A stretch of DNA of 64,000 bases from XYA12-FULL-58-9 sp001798605 (GCA_036736205.1 DAINMX010000006.1:1-64000); one strand, 5' to 3'; positions 15,664 to 25,628 are shown, numbered from the stretch's first letter. The notes: a model not told the origin generated them from the letters alone. A program made the numbers and translations.

Positions 15664-18375
15664 TTGACCCAATCCTCTTTATCAGCGATTTCTGCCAGAG
15701 TGGCCTCACATCTCAATTTTTGGGTTCGGGCGCGACTCGGCCTGGAGCGCCTGGTCGGGCGCATTGCGCGCTCGCACCACACGCAGGCCCTGGCGCTCTT
15801 TCTCGTGCTCGCGTGGGTGATCCGATTTAGCGGCGCGCTCAACTCGTTGACGCGGCTTTCGTACGTAGGCGACCCGAACGACGACGCCGGCCAGTTCTTT
15901 TTCTACTTCTGGCATTTCAAAGAAGCCGTGCTCGGCCGACGCGACTGGTTCTTCTCGGACCACTTCTTCTATCCTCTGGGGGTCGAGCTGGCCCAGCAAG
16001 ACTGGGCACCCATGCCCAGCCTGTTGGCGCTTCCATTCCAGGTCTTCGGGCCGATTGCCGCCCACAATCTCGAGGTCTTGCTCGCGTACGCCTTGTGCGG
16101 TTACGCGGCCTACCTCTTGGCCCTGCGGGTCGCGCGCCATCGGGCCTTCGCGCTCTTGGCCGGCGCGTTGTTCACCTTTTCGTTCTACCGCTTCGAAGCC
16201 TCGAACGGACATACCAACCAGATCAACCAGCAGTTCATTCCCCTCTACGCACTGGCCCTGGTGTCCTTTGTCGAGACCCGCAAGATGCGCCACGCCTATA
16301 TGGGAGGACTGTGGTTTGCGGCGGCGACGCTGTGCAGTGCCTACCACGCCATCATGCTGGTGATCTTCACGCCCTTGGTTGCTGCCCTGACTCTCGGCCA
16401 AGCGTTGGCTCCGGGTGGAGCCCGAATCCTGGTCCTTCGCTCCCAAGGAGCTCTTTGGGCTCGATTCGTTCTCGGGGCCGGGGTCGTGGCTCTCTTGCTC
16501 CTCGCCCCGATTCTCGCACCGAACTGGGAGGCCATCGCCGCCGGTGCTCAGGCTCTCGGACCCACCTTGCCGGTGTACGCGGCCGATCTGCTCGGATACG
16601 TCACGTCTCCCCACTGGTATGGAGCCTTTCGCCCGATGTCCGACGAAGGTCGCTACGTGTTTCAGGGTTATGGCCTGTTGGCGCTGTTGCTGTTTGCAGT
16701 GGTCACGGCCCACCGCCGCACCGGCGCTGGGGTCTGGCTCCTCCTCGCGGGGGCGTTCTTCCTCTTGTCGCTCGGCGGCACCCTCGTCATAGGCGGCGAA
16801 GCCAGAAGCCCGCTGCCATTTTCCGACCTCGTCGCCATGCTCCCGTTGGGACAGGGTTTCCGCGTTTCCGCGCGCTTCGCCACACTGGTCACGCTGTGCG
16901 GCAGCATCGCGGTCGCCGTTACCTTGGCGCACCTCGACCGCCAGGTGCTCCAACATCGGTCAACGGCCGTGCGCGCAGCCGTCGTGGGTGCCTTGTGCCT
17001 TCTGCCGGTCAGTGAGGCTGCGCTCTGGTCGCGTGCCGTGGGGACAGCCCGGACCTATCCTACGGCGGTCGAGCCCATTTACCACGAACTCGCCCACGAG
17101 CCCGGCACAACGGTCTTGGACTTCCCGCTCGTCTGGGAGACCCACCACAAACACCTCGGTCCTCACTGGTTCCCACGCAAGCGCTACCTCGAGGCCCTCG
17201 TCCACGGCAAGCGGCTTCTAAGCGGCCTCGGGGATGCCATCCCGAGCGCATCCTCTGAGTACTTCCTGCGCCTGCCGCTCTTGCGCGACTTGCACGGCAT
17301 CGTCGATCCCATCTGGGGCCTTGCGCCGAGCACCCACGAGCAAGCGAGCTACGTGCTCGCCTTTTTGGACACGCGCCACATCGTCTTCGACAGCGGCCCT
17401 ATGCCAACACCGGCCGAAGCTCCCCCCGTGGGGCTGCGTCGGGCTTGGGGTCGAAAGGCCCTCGACCTCATCGAAACCCTCGTACCCACTGCGCCCCTCG
17501 CCACCGAATCGGATTTCACTGCGGTGCGAGTGCGCGCTGTCGGACACGCCCAACCTGCAGTTCACATCGACTTCGCCGACCGGAGCTCCTTTGTCCACCT
17601 GGATCTCGCCTGGGACCGGCGTGAGCACGCGGGCCACTGGCGCGCCTTTCTCGCCGCCGAGGCGCGTCGTGGAATCGTGTGGGTGCGACGCCCGCCCGAG
17701 GCGCACACGCTCGCGTTGACCATGCGCTCCGAGAATTCCACCGCCGTCGTCGTCCGCCTCGACGGCCAGCACCTCGACACAGCCAGGCTCGACGCCCGGC
17801 TACAAACGGTGACGCTGCCGCTAGCTGGCCTGCCTGCTCCGATGGGAATCGAGCGCGTCAGTATAGAGCCGCAGCCATGTGCCGGTCCTTTCCCCATCGG
17901 CAGCACCGGCGTCTCGAGCCCCGTGCCGATAGCCGTCACCAGCCGTGGGTTCTACGCCGCACCAGCCGCCAGCATCCGGGTCGCCGGCGTCGAACTGTCT
18001 CCCAACGTCCGCAGCTACAACCTCGTCGCCCTCGACCCTGCGGGCCGGCTTATCGATCGCGCCGGATTCGATCTTATCCCCGACGCCGAGGGGAGCACCG
18101 CCCAGGCTCTCGCCACGTTCGTCGCCCGCCTGCCCCTAGGTGCCATCGTCGCGGTCGCGGTCAAAGACGACGGTTCGCTCAACTTCCGGCCAGAGGTGCG
18201 CGCGGCCCTGGGCACCTTGGGAATCGCGGCCCCCCCAGCGGAGTCTTTCCGCCACGCCTTCGCCGCCATCGGCGTCAAGGGCAGCGCTCCGGGCACGGCC
18301 CTGGAACATGGCGATGCGCTTCAGGCATACGCGCGACTGAGCACGCTGGAGCTGGAGGGGCTGAGCTTTGAATAA
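15664..18375 (+). CDS. Large polytopic membrane protein with C-terminal ILEI/FAM3-like domain
   Basis: About 903 residues. Residues 35-450 hold about ten hydrophobic segments, with YVGDPNDDAGQFFFYFWHF in the first loop and SFYRFEASNGHTNQ. This resembles GT-C or YfhO-like polysaccharide membrane proteins. A long soluble part follows. Its end (about residues 780-885) has YNLVALDPAGRLIDRAGFD, VARLPLGAIVAVAVKDDGS and VRAALGTLG, which match the pattern of the ILEI/PANDER (FAM3) domain. That domain occurs in animal FAM3 cytokines and in the carbohydrate-binding stem of POMGNT1. The start is uncertain (TTG 15664, or GTG 15700). Monocistronic and GC-rich. Confidence 0.75.
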   Translation: MTQSSLSAISARVASHLNFWVRARLGLERLVGRIARSHHTQALALFLVLAWVIRFSGALNSLTRLSYVGDPNDDAGQFFFYFWHFKEAVLGRRDWFFSDHFFYPLGVELAQQDWAPMPSLLALPFQVFGPIAAHNLEVLLAYALCGYAAYLLALRVARHRAFALLAGALFTFSFYRFEASNGHTNQINQQFIPLYALALVSFVETRKMRHAYMGGLWFAAATLCSAYHAIMLVIFTPLVAALTLGQALAPGGARILVLRSQGALWARFVLGAGVVALLLLAPILAPNWEAIAAGAQALGPTLPVYAADLLGYVTSPHWYGAFRPMSDEGRYVFQGYGLLALLLFAVVTAHRRTGAGVWLLLAGAFFLLSLGGTLVIGGEARSPLPFSDLVAMLPLGQGFRVSARFATLVTLCGSIAVAVTLAHLDRQVLQHRSTAVRAAVVGALCLLPVSEAALWSRAVGTARTYPTAVEPIYHELAHEPGTTVLDFPLVWETHHKHLGPHWFPRKRYLEALVHGKRLLSGLGDAIPSASSEYFLRLPLLRDLHGIVDPIWGLAPSTHEQASYVLAFLDTRHIVFDSGPMPTPAEAPPVGLRRAWGRKALDLIETLVPTAPLATESDFTAVRVRAVGHAQPAVHIDFADRSSFVHLDLAWDRREHAGHWRAFLAAEARRGIVWVRRPPEAHTLALTMRSENSTAVVVRLDGQHLDTARLDARLQTVTLPLAGLPAPMGIERVSIEPQPCAGPFPIGSTGVSSPVPIAVTSRGFYAAPAASIRVAGVELSPNVRSYNLVALDPAGRLIDRAGFDLIPDAEGSTAQALATFVARLPLGAIVAVAVKDDGSLNFRPEVRAALGTLGIAAPPAESFRHAFAAIGVKGSAPGTALEHGDALQAYARLSTLELEGLSFE

Positions 18376-18420
18376 CCGTCCGCCTCGCGGGCAATCCGAG
18401 CCAACCTGATCTCCGTCGTG

Positions 18421-20592
18421 CTAGCGGCCGTCGATCGAAGGGGTTGACCTCAGCGGCCCGTGCAACCAGCCGCACAGCGGATGGGCCGAATACTCGAAAC
18501 CCAGCCAGGCATCCCGAACCGGCGTGATTCCGTTCAGATCTTCTGTGCCGAGGTCTCGAAGGCCGTCGACGATCCACGCCCCGCAGGGGGCGGGAAATAC
18601 CCCCCAGCTCGTGCAGGCGGTGCCGAGCGCGGCCTCGACCCAAGCAGCGTCGAGCGCCAAAGAACCGTTTCCGGCCAGCGTGACCGAAGTGGGAGCATGC
18701 ACCGCAAGCCGCTCGAAGCTCGTCGCAAGTGCCGCCAGGTTGGCTTCTCGCTGGCCGTTTCCGGCGAAATTCCCCCCATCAATGAACACCCCACGCGATC
18801 GCAGTACCCGCGCCACCCGTTGATAGTATTCGACCGACTTGACGCTGGTCGCCCCCGCCCAATCACCAATGGTCAGATTGTCAAACACGACATCAAAGCT
18901 GGCCGGGGGCATCAATGGCAAGACGAGCCGCGCGTCGGCCTCGAGGATGCGAATCTTGGGGTGCGCCAGCACGTCGCCCTGGATGGCCACAACCTCGGGA
19001 CTCCGGAGCAGCCGCACCAGCTCTCGCGACCAGTCCACCACGACCACGGCGTCGACCTCAGGGCGCGCCGCCAAATCGCGCGCGATGCCGCCGCCGCCCA
19101 GGCCCAACAACAGAACCTGCCCGTGCGTTGGCTGCGCCAAGATGAACCCGGTTTGAAGCCGATGACGTCCCTCGTGCGGTACGGTCGACATATGGACGCC
19201 GTTTACGCGGATCGATCGGTCCGTCCCCAAGACCGCGACCCCCGTCGAACCCTCCACCAGCGCCGCCCGGGGCCCAACAAACACGAGCGGCTCGAAGATC
19301 GCATCCGGCACCCACAGCACCCCAACGCCGATTGCCGCTACACCCGTTAGGCCTCGCCACCAACGCGGCGCGGCTCGAGAGCCGACGGTCCAAGCGAGCG
19401 CCCCTAAACCCAACCCGGCCCAGATCACCCCCCGGGTCGTGGCAACGGTCCCCAAGATCTGCATCAACCCGAGCTGCGTCCCCATCGCGCCCCACAGCGA
19501 CCCCATCGCGCTCGCCAGATAGAGCTTACCGGCGACCTCAGGAAGCCCCGTCGTCTCGCTGACTGTGACCCGCACCAGCGCCGGATAGATCCCTCCCAGA
19601 AAAAAGGGTGCCCCCACCCCCAAGCAGAGAAGGCTCACAGCAAAGTGTGTTTCGTGCTCGGGCCAAGTCACCAACGAACGCAGCGCGATCCCGACCACGA
19701 ACGCACAGGCCGCTGCGATCAACAGTAGACCCACTCGCCGCCAAACAGCACACGGCTCCGAATTCGAATGGCGAGTCAAAATGACACATCCGGCACCGTA
19801 GCTTGCAAGGTGCACCATCAATACCGCCGGAAAAACGTAGGCGAAGGAAGCGTCAAGCACATTCATGCTGCGCAGCAGAACGACCTCGAACATCGCCCCG
19901 AACAACCCCGAGCCCCCGGCCATGAGCGCGGGAAATCCGAGATTCGCGGCAGGCGGCGGGTCGCTCTGCACTGGCACCTGATCCGATACGCGCCGCCCCA
20001 ACCGCCACACCCCGACCCCCACGAAGAAATTGGCACCGGCCGTGATCCCCAACGCCGGGCCGAGCGCGACGTGATTGAGCAACAACAGCGGAGCCGCCAC
20101 GATCCCGACCGCAGCACCGAGTGTATTGACGCCGTAGAACAGCCCGACCCGACGGTCCGAAACCCGACCCGGCGCGAAGGTCGCAAGCAAGAGCGGCCAG
20201 GTGCCTCCAATCAACACCGCTGGCGGCAGCAACAGCAACAGCGCCGCAGACACAGCCAGCTCGCGGGCCCGCCCCACGGTTTCGAGGGTGAGCCCGAAGG
20301 CCGCCGTCAAGCTCTCGCCAAGGGCCGGCAAGATCACGTAGGAGGCCAGCGCCAAGAGCCCGATGGCGATCTCGACGAGAGCATAGACCCGCCGTGGGTG
20401 AGACCAGCGGCGACCGAACAGCCACGCTCCGACACCAAGCCCGAACAGGAACACCCCGGTGGTGACAGCCGACGCGGTCGAGTCGGCACCGACGCTGTTG
20501 CGCAGCATGCGTTCCCAGATGAGCTGATAGATGAGGCCGCACGCCCCCGACAGCGCCACCAAGGGCAACAGCGGGGCCAGCCACGGTTTCAC
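18421..20592 (-). CDS. Membrane-fused spermidine synthase-like protein
   Basis: About 723 residues. Residues 1-440 form twelve or so hydrophobic segments beginning LSGACGLIYQLIWERML, the hallmark of MFS-like regions fused to spermidine synthase. Residues 480-690 carry a class I SAM-type fold with LLLGLGGGGIARDLA, VVVVDWSRELVRLL and FDVVFDNLTIGDW. The polyamine-synthase gatekeeping Asp is not obvious, so the activity may be another aminopropyl or methyl transfer. It overlaps the start of its operon neighbour (GT2 ending 20589) by four bases. It converges on the ILEI-domain gene with only 45 bases between and no visible terminator. Confidence 0.82.
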   Translation of the reverse strand: MKPWLAPLLPLVALSGACGLIYQLIWERMLRNSVGADSTASAVTTGVFLFGLGVGAWLFGRRWSHPRRVYALVEIAIGLLALASYVILPALGESLTAAFGLTLETVGRARELAVSAALLLLLPPAVLIGGTWPLLLATFAPGRVSDRRVGLFYGVNTLGAAVGIVAAPLLLLNHVALGPALGITAGANFFVGVGVWRLGRRVSDQVPVQSDPPPAANLGFPALMAGGSGLFGAMFEVVLLRSMNVLDASFAYVFPAVLMVHLASYGAGCVILTRHSNSEPCAVWRRVGLLLIAAACAFVVGIALRSLVTWPEHETHFAVSLLCLGVGAPFFLGGIYPALVRVTVSETTGLPEVAGKLYLASAMGSLWGAMGTQLGLMQILGTVATTRGVIWAGLGLGALAWTVGSRAAPRWWRGLTGVAAIGVGVLWVPDAIFEPLVFVGPRAALVEGSTGVAVLGTDRSIRVNGVHMSTVPHEGRHRLQTGFILAQPTHGQVLLLGLGGGGIARDLAARPEVDAVVVVDWSRELVRLLRSPEVVAIQGDVLAHPKIRILEADARLVLPLMPPASFDVVFDNLTIGDWAGATSVKSVEYYQRVARVLRSRGVFIDGGNFAGNGQREANLAALATSFERLAVHAPTSVTLAGNGSLALDAAWVEAALGTACTSWGVFPAPCGAWIVDGLRDLGTEDLNGITPVRDAWLGFEYSAHPLCGWLHGPLRSTPSIDGR

Positions 20593-21518
20593 GAGTCCGC
20601 GTCCTTGAAATCAGCAAGCTTGTGAAGCGCGTCCGCCAGGCGAGACAGCCCCCAAGACAGGCTTCGAAGCCCCCCTGTGCCCCCCGTGCGCGCGAGCGCC
20701 GCGCCAACGCGGTTCGTGGTGCCATGGGATCCTCGTCGCCAGGCAGTGCGCAGATAGGGACCGCCTCTTCGCCACAGGCCACGCCAGCTCGCCGCAGTCT
20801 TGGACAGCCCGTGCTCACGCACGCCGATGGCGTATCCGACCTCACGGACCACCCATCCTTGCCTTAGCGCGGCTACCAGCAGAACCACGAAATACTCGCC
20901 GTAGTCCCCTTCCCACGGCAGCTCCAGCAACAGGTCGCGCCGGCCCACCAGGAAACCGCTGGTGTAGTCGTGGACTCCGAGCCCGAGCCATGCAGGCAGC
21001 AGCACGGTGTTAAACCCCAAGCTCAGCAGCGCTGCCGGTACCGACTCGGCGCTGTGGCGAAGCTGCCAACAAGCCCGAAGCCGCCCCGCCCACCCCGGCT
21101 GTCGCTGCCCTTTGATCCTGCCGTGTGCACAAAAACGCGAGCCGACAACCAGATCCACCTCCGGCGTCAGGGCTTGAACCATACGCCACAAATCGGCGGC
21201 GGCCATCGCGCCGTCGGCGTCCATCCACGCCACCGTCGAGCACTTGGCCGCAAGTACGCCTTGGCGCACGCTTGCGCACAGGCTCGGGCACCCGCTGCGA
21301 GCCAACAACCGGATCCGTCCATCCTCGCGAGCGGCCTCGGTCACGCGCTCGGCCGTGCCATCGGTGGAGCCATCATCGACGACGATCACCTCGGCCACCG
21401 CGGGCACGTCGCCAAGGAGCGCTCGGATCAACGGCAGAATCGAATCAACCTCGTTGCGTGTCGGCAAGATGACCGACAATGGGCTCATCGCTGCTGTTCT
21501 TTCTCGAGCGCGGGCCAT
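20589..21518 (-). CDS. GT2 family glycosyltransferase (polyprenol-phosphate type)
   Basis: LSVILPTRNEVDSILPLI, VIVVDDGSTDGTAE and VAWMDADGAMAA define a GT-A fold of the DPM1-like group; VHDYTSGFLVGRRD and EYFVVLLVAALRQGW follow as usual for it. No strong C-terminal membrane pair is seen, so it is likely peripheral. ATG 21518 is preferred because GGAGG lies four bases upstream; ATG 21488 is the alternative. Divergent from the DegT aminotransferase, with a CCGCCA/TGGCGG hairpin at 21696-21710 in the 237-base spacer. Confidence 0.83.
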   Translation of the reverse strand: MARARERTAAMSPLSVILPTRNEVDSILPLIRALLGDVPAVAEVIVVDDGSTDGTAERVTEAAREDGRIRLLARSGCPSLCASVRQGVLAAKCSTVAWMDADGAMAAADLWRMVQALTPEVDLVVGSRFCAHGRIKGQRQPGWAGRLRACWQLRHSAESVPAALLSLGFNTVLLPAWLGLGVHDYTSGFLVGRRDLLLELPWEGDYGEYFVVLLVAALRQGWVVREVGYAIGVREHGLSKTAASWRGLWRRGGPYLRTAWRRGSHGTTNRVGAALARTGGTGGLRSLSWGLSRLADALHKLADFKDADS

Positions 21519-21755
21519 GCTTCCTCCGCGAGGACCCACCCCGGTCCTGCGCAGCACCAAGGATGCTGGAGACGCGCCATCGAAATCTCCACCGACGGGA
21601 ACGCGCGTCGTAACCGGGTCCAATCCCAGCAATACCTCGTTTGCGAAATTCGACCAAGCCATGGCGGTGATTTCGGTGATTTCATGGCGATGATTCCGCC
21701 ACAATGGCGGTGCAGGTATCGCTCTGCCGTTGGCTTGTTGCTATGAGGTTACTCG

Positions 21756-22889
21756 ATGTTCCTCCCCGTCTGCACCCCGACCGTGCCCCGAAATGCGCTT
21801 GCGTACACCCGCGCGGTCATCGAGGCCAACTGGGTTTCGTCAGTCTGCAAAGACCCGGCGCTCGACTTCATCGGCAAACTCGAGCGCGGATTCGCCGAAC
21901 TGACCGGAGCCGCCCACGCGGTCGCCGTCACCAGTGGAACGGCCGCGTTGCAGCTCGCCGTCGCGGCCCTGCGGCTGGGACCCGGGGATGAGGTGATCTT
22001 GCCGGCCACCACGATGATCGCCTCGGCAGCCGCCGTGGCCCACGCCGGCGCGACGCCGGTCATCGTCGATGTCGACCCCGCCACCTATTGTCTTTCGACC
22101 GCCATCGTGACGCCCGCTTTGACCCCGCGGACCAAGGCCATCATGCCGGTCCATCTGTACGGCTACCCGGCCGAGATGGCATCGTTGCTGGATCTGGCCC
22201 GGCACCGCCAGCTTCGGATCATCGAAGACGCGGCCGAGGCCATTGGTACCCGCTATCGTAACCGGCACGTCGGCACCTTCGGCGATGTGGGGTGCTTCAG
22301 CTTCTACGCCAACAAGATGATGACCAGCGGCGAAGGTGGGATGGCGGTTACCAACGACCCGGTCTTGGCCAAGCGCCTGCGACGGCTCAAAGACCACTGC
22401 TTCGGCGAGCCGCGCTTCTTGCATGAGGAGCTGGGCTTCAACTTCCGCATGAGCAATCTGACGGCGGCGTACGGCTACGCTTCGTTCGAGGAGCTGCCCC
22501 GCGCCATCGCCCGGCGCAGCGCCAACGCGAAGCGATACATCCCGGGTCTGGCGGCATTGCCGGGCGTGACTCTGCCACCCGACAGCCCTGACGTCGTCAA
22601 CAGCCACTGGATGGTTGCCATCACCATCGATTCCGAGCGCTTCGGCTTGACCAAAGACGCGGTGCGCCAGAGCCTGCGCGAGCGCTTCCATATCGACAGC
22701 CGGGACTTCTTCTATCCTTTGCACCTCCAACCGGCCTTGCAACGTCAAAACGCCAATCCCCAGAGCCTGCCGGTGGCGGAACGGCTCTGGCGCGAGGGGC
22801 TCTATCTGCCGTCGAGCAGCGATTTGACCCCGGCGGAGATTGACCGCGTCGTCCAGGCGCTCACGACCCTACATCAGGAGGCGACGTGA
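21756..22889 (+). CDS. DegT/DnrJ/EryC1/StrS aminotransferase
   Basis: A 377-residue PLP enzyme of the sugar aminotransferase family. It has VTSGTAALQLAVAAL (phosphate loop), IIEDAAEAIG (Asp158, ring N) and FSFYANKMMTSGEGG with the Schiff-base Lys187. FNFRMSNLTAAYG and SHWMVAI follow as in the family. It would aminate an NDP-keto-sugar with glutamate as amino donor. Its TGA overlaps the GTG start of the following dehydrogenase, and the pair is arranged like WbpB/WbpE (WlbA/WlbC) partners that oxidise and then aminate C3 of a UDP-sugar. The exact sugar is inference. Confidence 0.92.
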   Translation: MFLPVCTPTVPRNALAYTRAVIEANWVSSVCKDPALDFIGKLERGFAELTGAAHAVAVTSGTAALQLAVAALRLGPGDEVILPATTMIASAAAVAHAGATPVIVDVDPATYCLSTAIVTPALTPRTKAIMPVHLYGYPAEMASLLDLARHRQLRIIEDAAEAIGTRYRNRHVGTFGDVGCFSFYANKMMTSGEGGMAVTNDPVLAKRLRRLKDHCFGEPRFLHEELGFNFRMSNLTAAYGYASFEELPRAIARRSANAKRYIPGLAALPGVTLPPDSPDVVNSHWMVAITIDSERFGLTKDAVRQSLRERFHIDSRDFFYPLHLQPALQRQNANPQSLPVAERLWREGLYLPSSSDLTPAEIDRVVQALTTLHQEAT

Positions 22890-23869
22890 GATTCGGCGTC
22901 ATCGGCGTTGGTTCCTTTGGACGCAAACGGGCCCAGGCCGTCATCGAGAGCCGCGGTCAACTGGTGGCGGTCGCCGACACCCAGGAATCGCGCGCAACTC
23001 GAGTCGCCGCCGAGCTCGGCGTCTTGGCCCTGCCACCCCCGGCACTGTTGGCCGATCCCCGCATCGACGCCGTGATCGTCTGCACACCGAATCGCGACCA
23101 CGCCGCGATCGGTCTGCAAGCGGTCGAGCAACACAAGCACGTCATCATCGAGAAACCCCTTGCCCGCTCCAGCGCCGAAGCGGCGCCGCTCGCCAGCGCC
23201 GCCCGCAAGGCCGGCGTTTTCGTCAAAACCGGTGCCAACCATCGCTTCTTCCCGAGCGTGCAACGAGCGCGACAGCTCCTGCTTGAAGGCGCCATCGGCG
23301 AGGTGTTGCATTTCAATGGACGCATCGGCCACGATGGCGAGCGCCTTGCGGGCTCGTGGTCTTGGGACGCGGCGATGAGCGGCGGCGGCTCGATGCTCGA
23401 CAACGGCTGTCATCTGCTCGACATCGCCCGTTGGATCATGGGGCCGTTCGTCGCCGTCACGGGAATGCGCAGCAACGTCTATTGGCGCGACTGCGGTGTC
23501 GAGGATACCGCCGCCGCGGTGTATGCGACCGCGGCGGGCAAGATGGCGGTCATCAGTGCCTCTTGGCGCCAGCTCTCCGGCTACTTGCACTTCGAGGTCA
23601 ACGGCAGCGACGGATACCTGACGGTGGATGGACGGTTCGACACGCACGGCGGCGACCGACTTTACTGGCAGAGCCGCAAGGCCGGGAGCGATATCTTTGC
23701 GCTCGACTTTGGCCACCGGCCGCAGCGCTCATACGTCGACGAACTCGACGCCTTCATCGACGCTGTCGCAGCCGGAGTGACGCCGGAGCCCACCGTCGAG
23801 GACGGCATCGAGGTACTGCGAATGGTAGAGGCGCTCTATCGCGCCGATGGCACACGGGAGCGCGTATAA
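22886..23869 (+). CDS. Gfo/Idh/MocA family oxidoreductase
   Basis: A 327-residue NAD(P) enzyme. The Rossmann glycine motif is GVIGVGSFGRKRA (residues 4-16), and VIIEKPLARS holds the family EKP triad at 89-91. GANHRFFPSVQRAR and GGGSMLDNGCHLLDIARW carry the expected active-site residues. Start GTG 22886 overlaps the aminotransferase TGA and has AGGAGG at 22876-22881. It probably oxidises or reduces a nucleotide sugar upstream of the amination step. The product enters the surface glycan made by the surrounding glycosyltransferases. Confidence 0.9.
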   Translation: MRFGVIGVGSFGRKRAQAVIESRGQLVAVADTQESRATRVAAELGVLALPPPALLADPRIDAVIVCTPNRDHAAIGLQAVEQHKHVIIEKPLARSSAEAAPLASAARKAGVFVKTGANHRFFPSVQRARQLLLEGAIGEVLHFNGRIGHDGERLAGSWSWDAAMSGGGSMLDNGCHLLDIARWIMGPFVAVTGMRSNVYWRDCGVEDTAAAVYATAAGKMAVISASWRQLSGYLHFEVNGSDGYLTVDGRFDTHGGDRLYWQSRKAGSDIFALDFGHRPQRSYVDELDAFIDAVAAGVTPEPTVEDGIEVLRMVEALYRADGTRERV

Positions 23870-23870
23870 C

Positions 23871-24614
23871 ATGACGTCGTTTGGTCCAGCCTATGTCGCG
23901 CTGTACGACATGCTCTACTCCGACAAGCCCTATGAGGCCGAGGCGGCCCGGCTTGCCGATCTGATTCGCGCCGAGTCGCCCGACGCGCGCCGGGTGGTCG
24001 ACTATGGCACCGGCACCGGCCGCTACGCGCAGCTCCTGAGCGCCCACGGCTTCGAGGTCGTCGGGGTCGAGCCCAATCCTCACATGCTAGCCCTCGCCAG
24101 GGCCCGCGACACCACCGCCCAATTCCTGCCGTTGGCAGAGCGCGACCAGGTCGAAGGTAGCGATGTCGTATGCGCCTTGTTCGATGTCGTCAGCTACATG
24201 ACCGACAACAGCACCCTACTCGACTTTCTGCGCTGGGCCCATTCCCGTTTGCCGTTCCACGGACTGCTGATCTTCGACTGTTGGTACGGCCCGGCCGTGC
24301 AAACCCAAGGTCCGGAGCGTCGCTGGAAGGAGGTCACCCAGAAGGATCGCCACCTGCTGCGCCTGACCTCGCCAGAGCACCGCCGCGATGATTGCACCGT
24401 GTTGATCCGTCATCGCGTGCTGTCCTGGGAGCGCGACCGGGTCCTGGGTGATTTCACCGAGGAGCACCTGTTGCGTTACTTCTTCGCGCACGAGCTACGG
24501 CTGCTGCTCGAGAACGCAGGATTCGCGCTCTCGACCCTCGGCACCCTACAAGCGCCGACTACTCCCCCGACGGTGGGGAATTGGAGCACGTTGGTCACGG
24601 CCCACCGTCGTTAA
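23871..24614 (+). CDS. Class I SAM-dependent methyltransferase
   Basis: About 247 residues, beginning MTSFGPAYVALYDMLYSDK. Motif I is VVDYGTGTGRYAQLL, followed by VVGVEPNPHML and VVCALFDVVSYM. The N-terminus with YDxxY and the C-terminal layout resemble small-molecule or NDP-sugar N/C-methyltransferases found beside DegT enzymes. ATG 23871 lies one base after the preceding stop. A likely role is methylation of the amino sugar made by the two upstream enzymes; this is inferred from context. Confidence 0.85.
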   Translation: MTSFGPAYVALYDMLYSDKPYEAEAARLADLIRAESPDARRVVDYGTGTGRYAQLLSAHGFEVVGVEPNPHMLALARARDTTAQFLPLAERDQVEGSDVVCALFDVVSYMTDNSTLLDFLRWAHSRLPFHGLLIFDCWYGPAVQTQGPERRWKEVTQKDRHLLRLTSPEHRRDDCTVLIRHRVLSWERDRVLGDFTEEHLLRYFFAHELRLLLENAGFALSTLGTLQAPTTPPTVGNWSTLVTAHRR

Positions 24615-24839
24615 GCCATCAATCAAGGCTGGCGCGCCCGACATAGCAGCACCAGCTCACGCCCGACTCCGGAAAGCTGTCGCTTGGTCAGCGGCAAACT
24701 CACGCGAGAATACTCCTTCTGCAAGTCATACGGTGGTGTGGCTGACACAATTCAACAAGCCTGCTACAGTCAATTCTTTCGCCAACCCTTGAGCGACCTT
24801 GTGAGAGTCGTCGAACGCTCCTTGTGACGGTTGACCCAA

Positions 24840-25628
24840 ATGCCCGGATGGGGAAGACACATAACGGTCAGTCTGCTCTGTGAGCTTACCAAGAGAGAGC
24901 TTCTCGAGAGGTATGCCGGCTCGATGTTGGGTGGGGTATGGAGCTTCCTTCGGCCGGCCCTGACCATGCTCGTTTTTGTGGTGGTGTTCTCGAATATCAT
25001 GGGGGTAACGATTCCGGGGTACTCGTCGGCCTACAGTTACAGCGTCTATTTGATTGCAGGATTACTGCCATGGACGGCATTCTCGACATCGATCATTCGG
25101 GCAACCACCGTCTTGGTCGCTCGCAGAGATCTGTTGACCACTCTTCCCCTGCCGCTTCTGACCCTTCCCGCTGTCGTTGTCTTGGCGGAAAGCGTGGCGC
25201 TACTGCCGGCCATCCTCTTGTTTCTCGCATTTCTTGCGGTCACCGGTATGGCACCGACATACAGCGTCTGGACCTTGCCGGTGGTTTTTGTGCTGCACCA
25301 GTTGTTCGCACTGGGCGTCGGTTTCTTGCTGGCCGTACTTCACGTCTTTTTGCGTGATCTCAAAGAGTTGACCGATGTGACTGTGCAGATGTGGTTCTGG
25401 CTCACGCCGATTGCCTACGTTGCAACCATCTTGCCCCAAGAGGTGGCGCAGGTTGTCGCATTCAATCCGGCTTATTGGTTTGTTCGGGCCTATCAGGACC
25501 TTTTTGTGTTTCGGATCGCACCCTCAACGATAGATCTGGCGCTGCTTGCGGCGGTGGCCGGATTGACACTTGGCGGAGCGTGCGTGGTGGCCAAGGTGTT
25601 AGAAAGTGACGTGAGAGATCTCGTTTGA
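24840..25628 (+). CDS. wzm: O-antigen/polysaccharide ABC exporter permease (Wzm-like)
   Basis: A 262-residue ABC-2 type permease with about six membrane segments. It begins with a cytoplasmic amphipathic helix (LLCELTKRELLERYAGSM) as in Wzm/TagG proteins. The final loop PAYWFVRAYQDLFVF is also typical. It flips the completed lipid-linked polysaccharide with the Wzt ATPase encoded 34 bases downstream. ATG 24840 is chosen over the TTG at 24831. The upstream 225-base spacer has no clear terminator or promoter. Confidence 0.9.
   Translation: MPGWGRHITVSLLCELTKRELLERYAGSMLGGVWSFLRPALTMLVFVVVFSNIMGVTIPGYSSAYSYSVYLIAGLLPWTAFSTSIIRATTVLVARRDLLTTLPLPLLTLPAVVVLAESVALLPAILLFLAFLAVTGMAPTYSVWTLPVVFVLHQLFALGVGFLLAVLHVFLRDLKELTDVTVQMWFWLTPIAYVATILPQEVAQVVAFNPAYWFVRAYQDLFVFRIAPSTIDLALLAAVAGLTLGGACVVAKVLESDVRDLV

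Noticed and set aside
15706..16956. 416-codon minus-strand ORF opposite the ILEI-domain gene
   Set aside because: Composition is rich in Gln/Arg/Glu without hydrophobic core; typical antisense of a GC-rich membrane protein gene.
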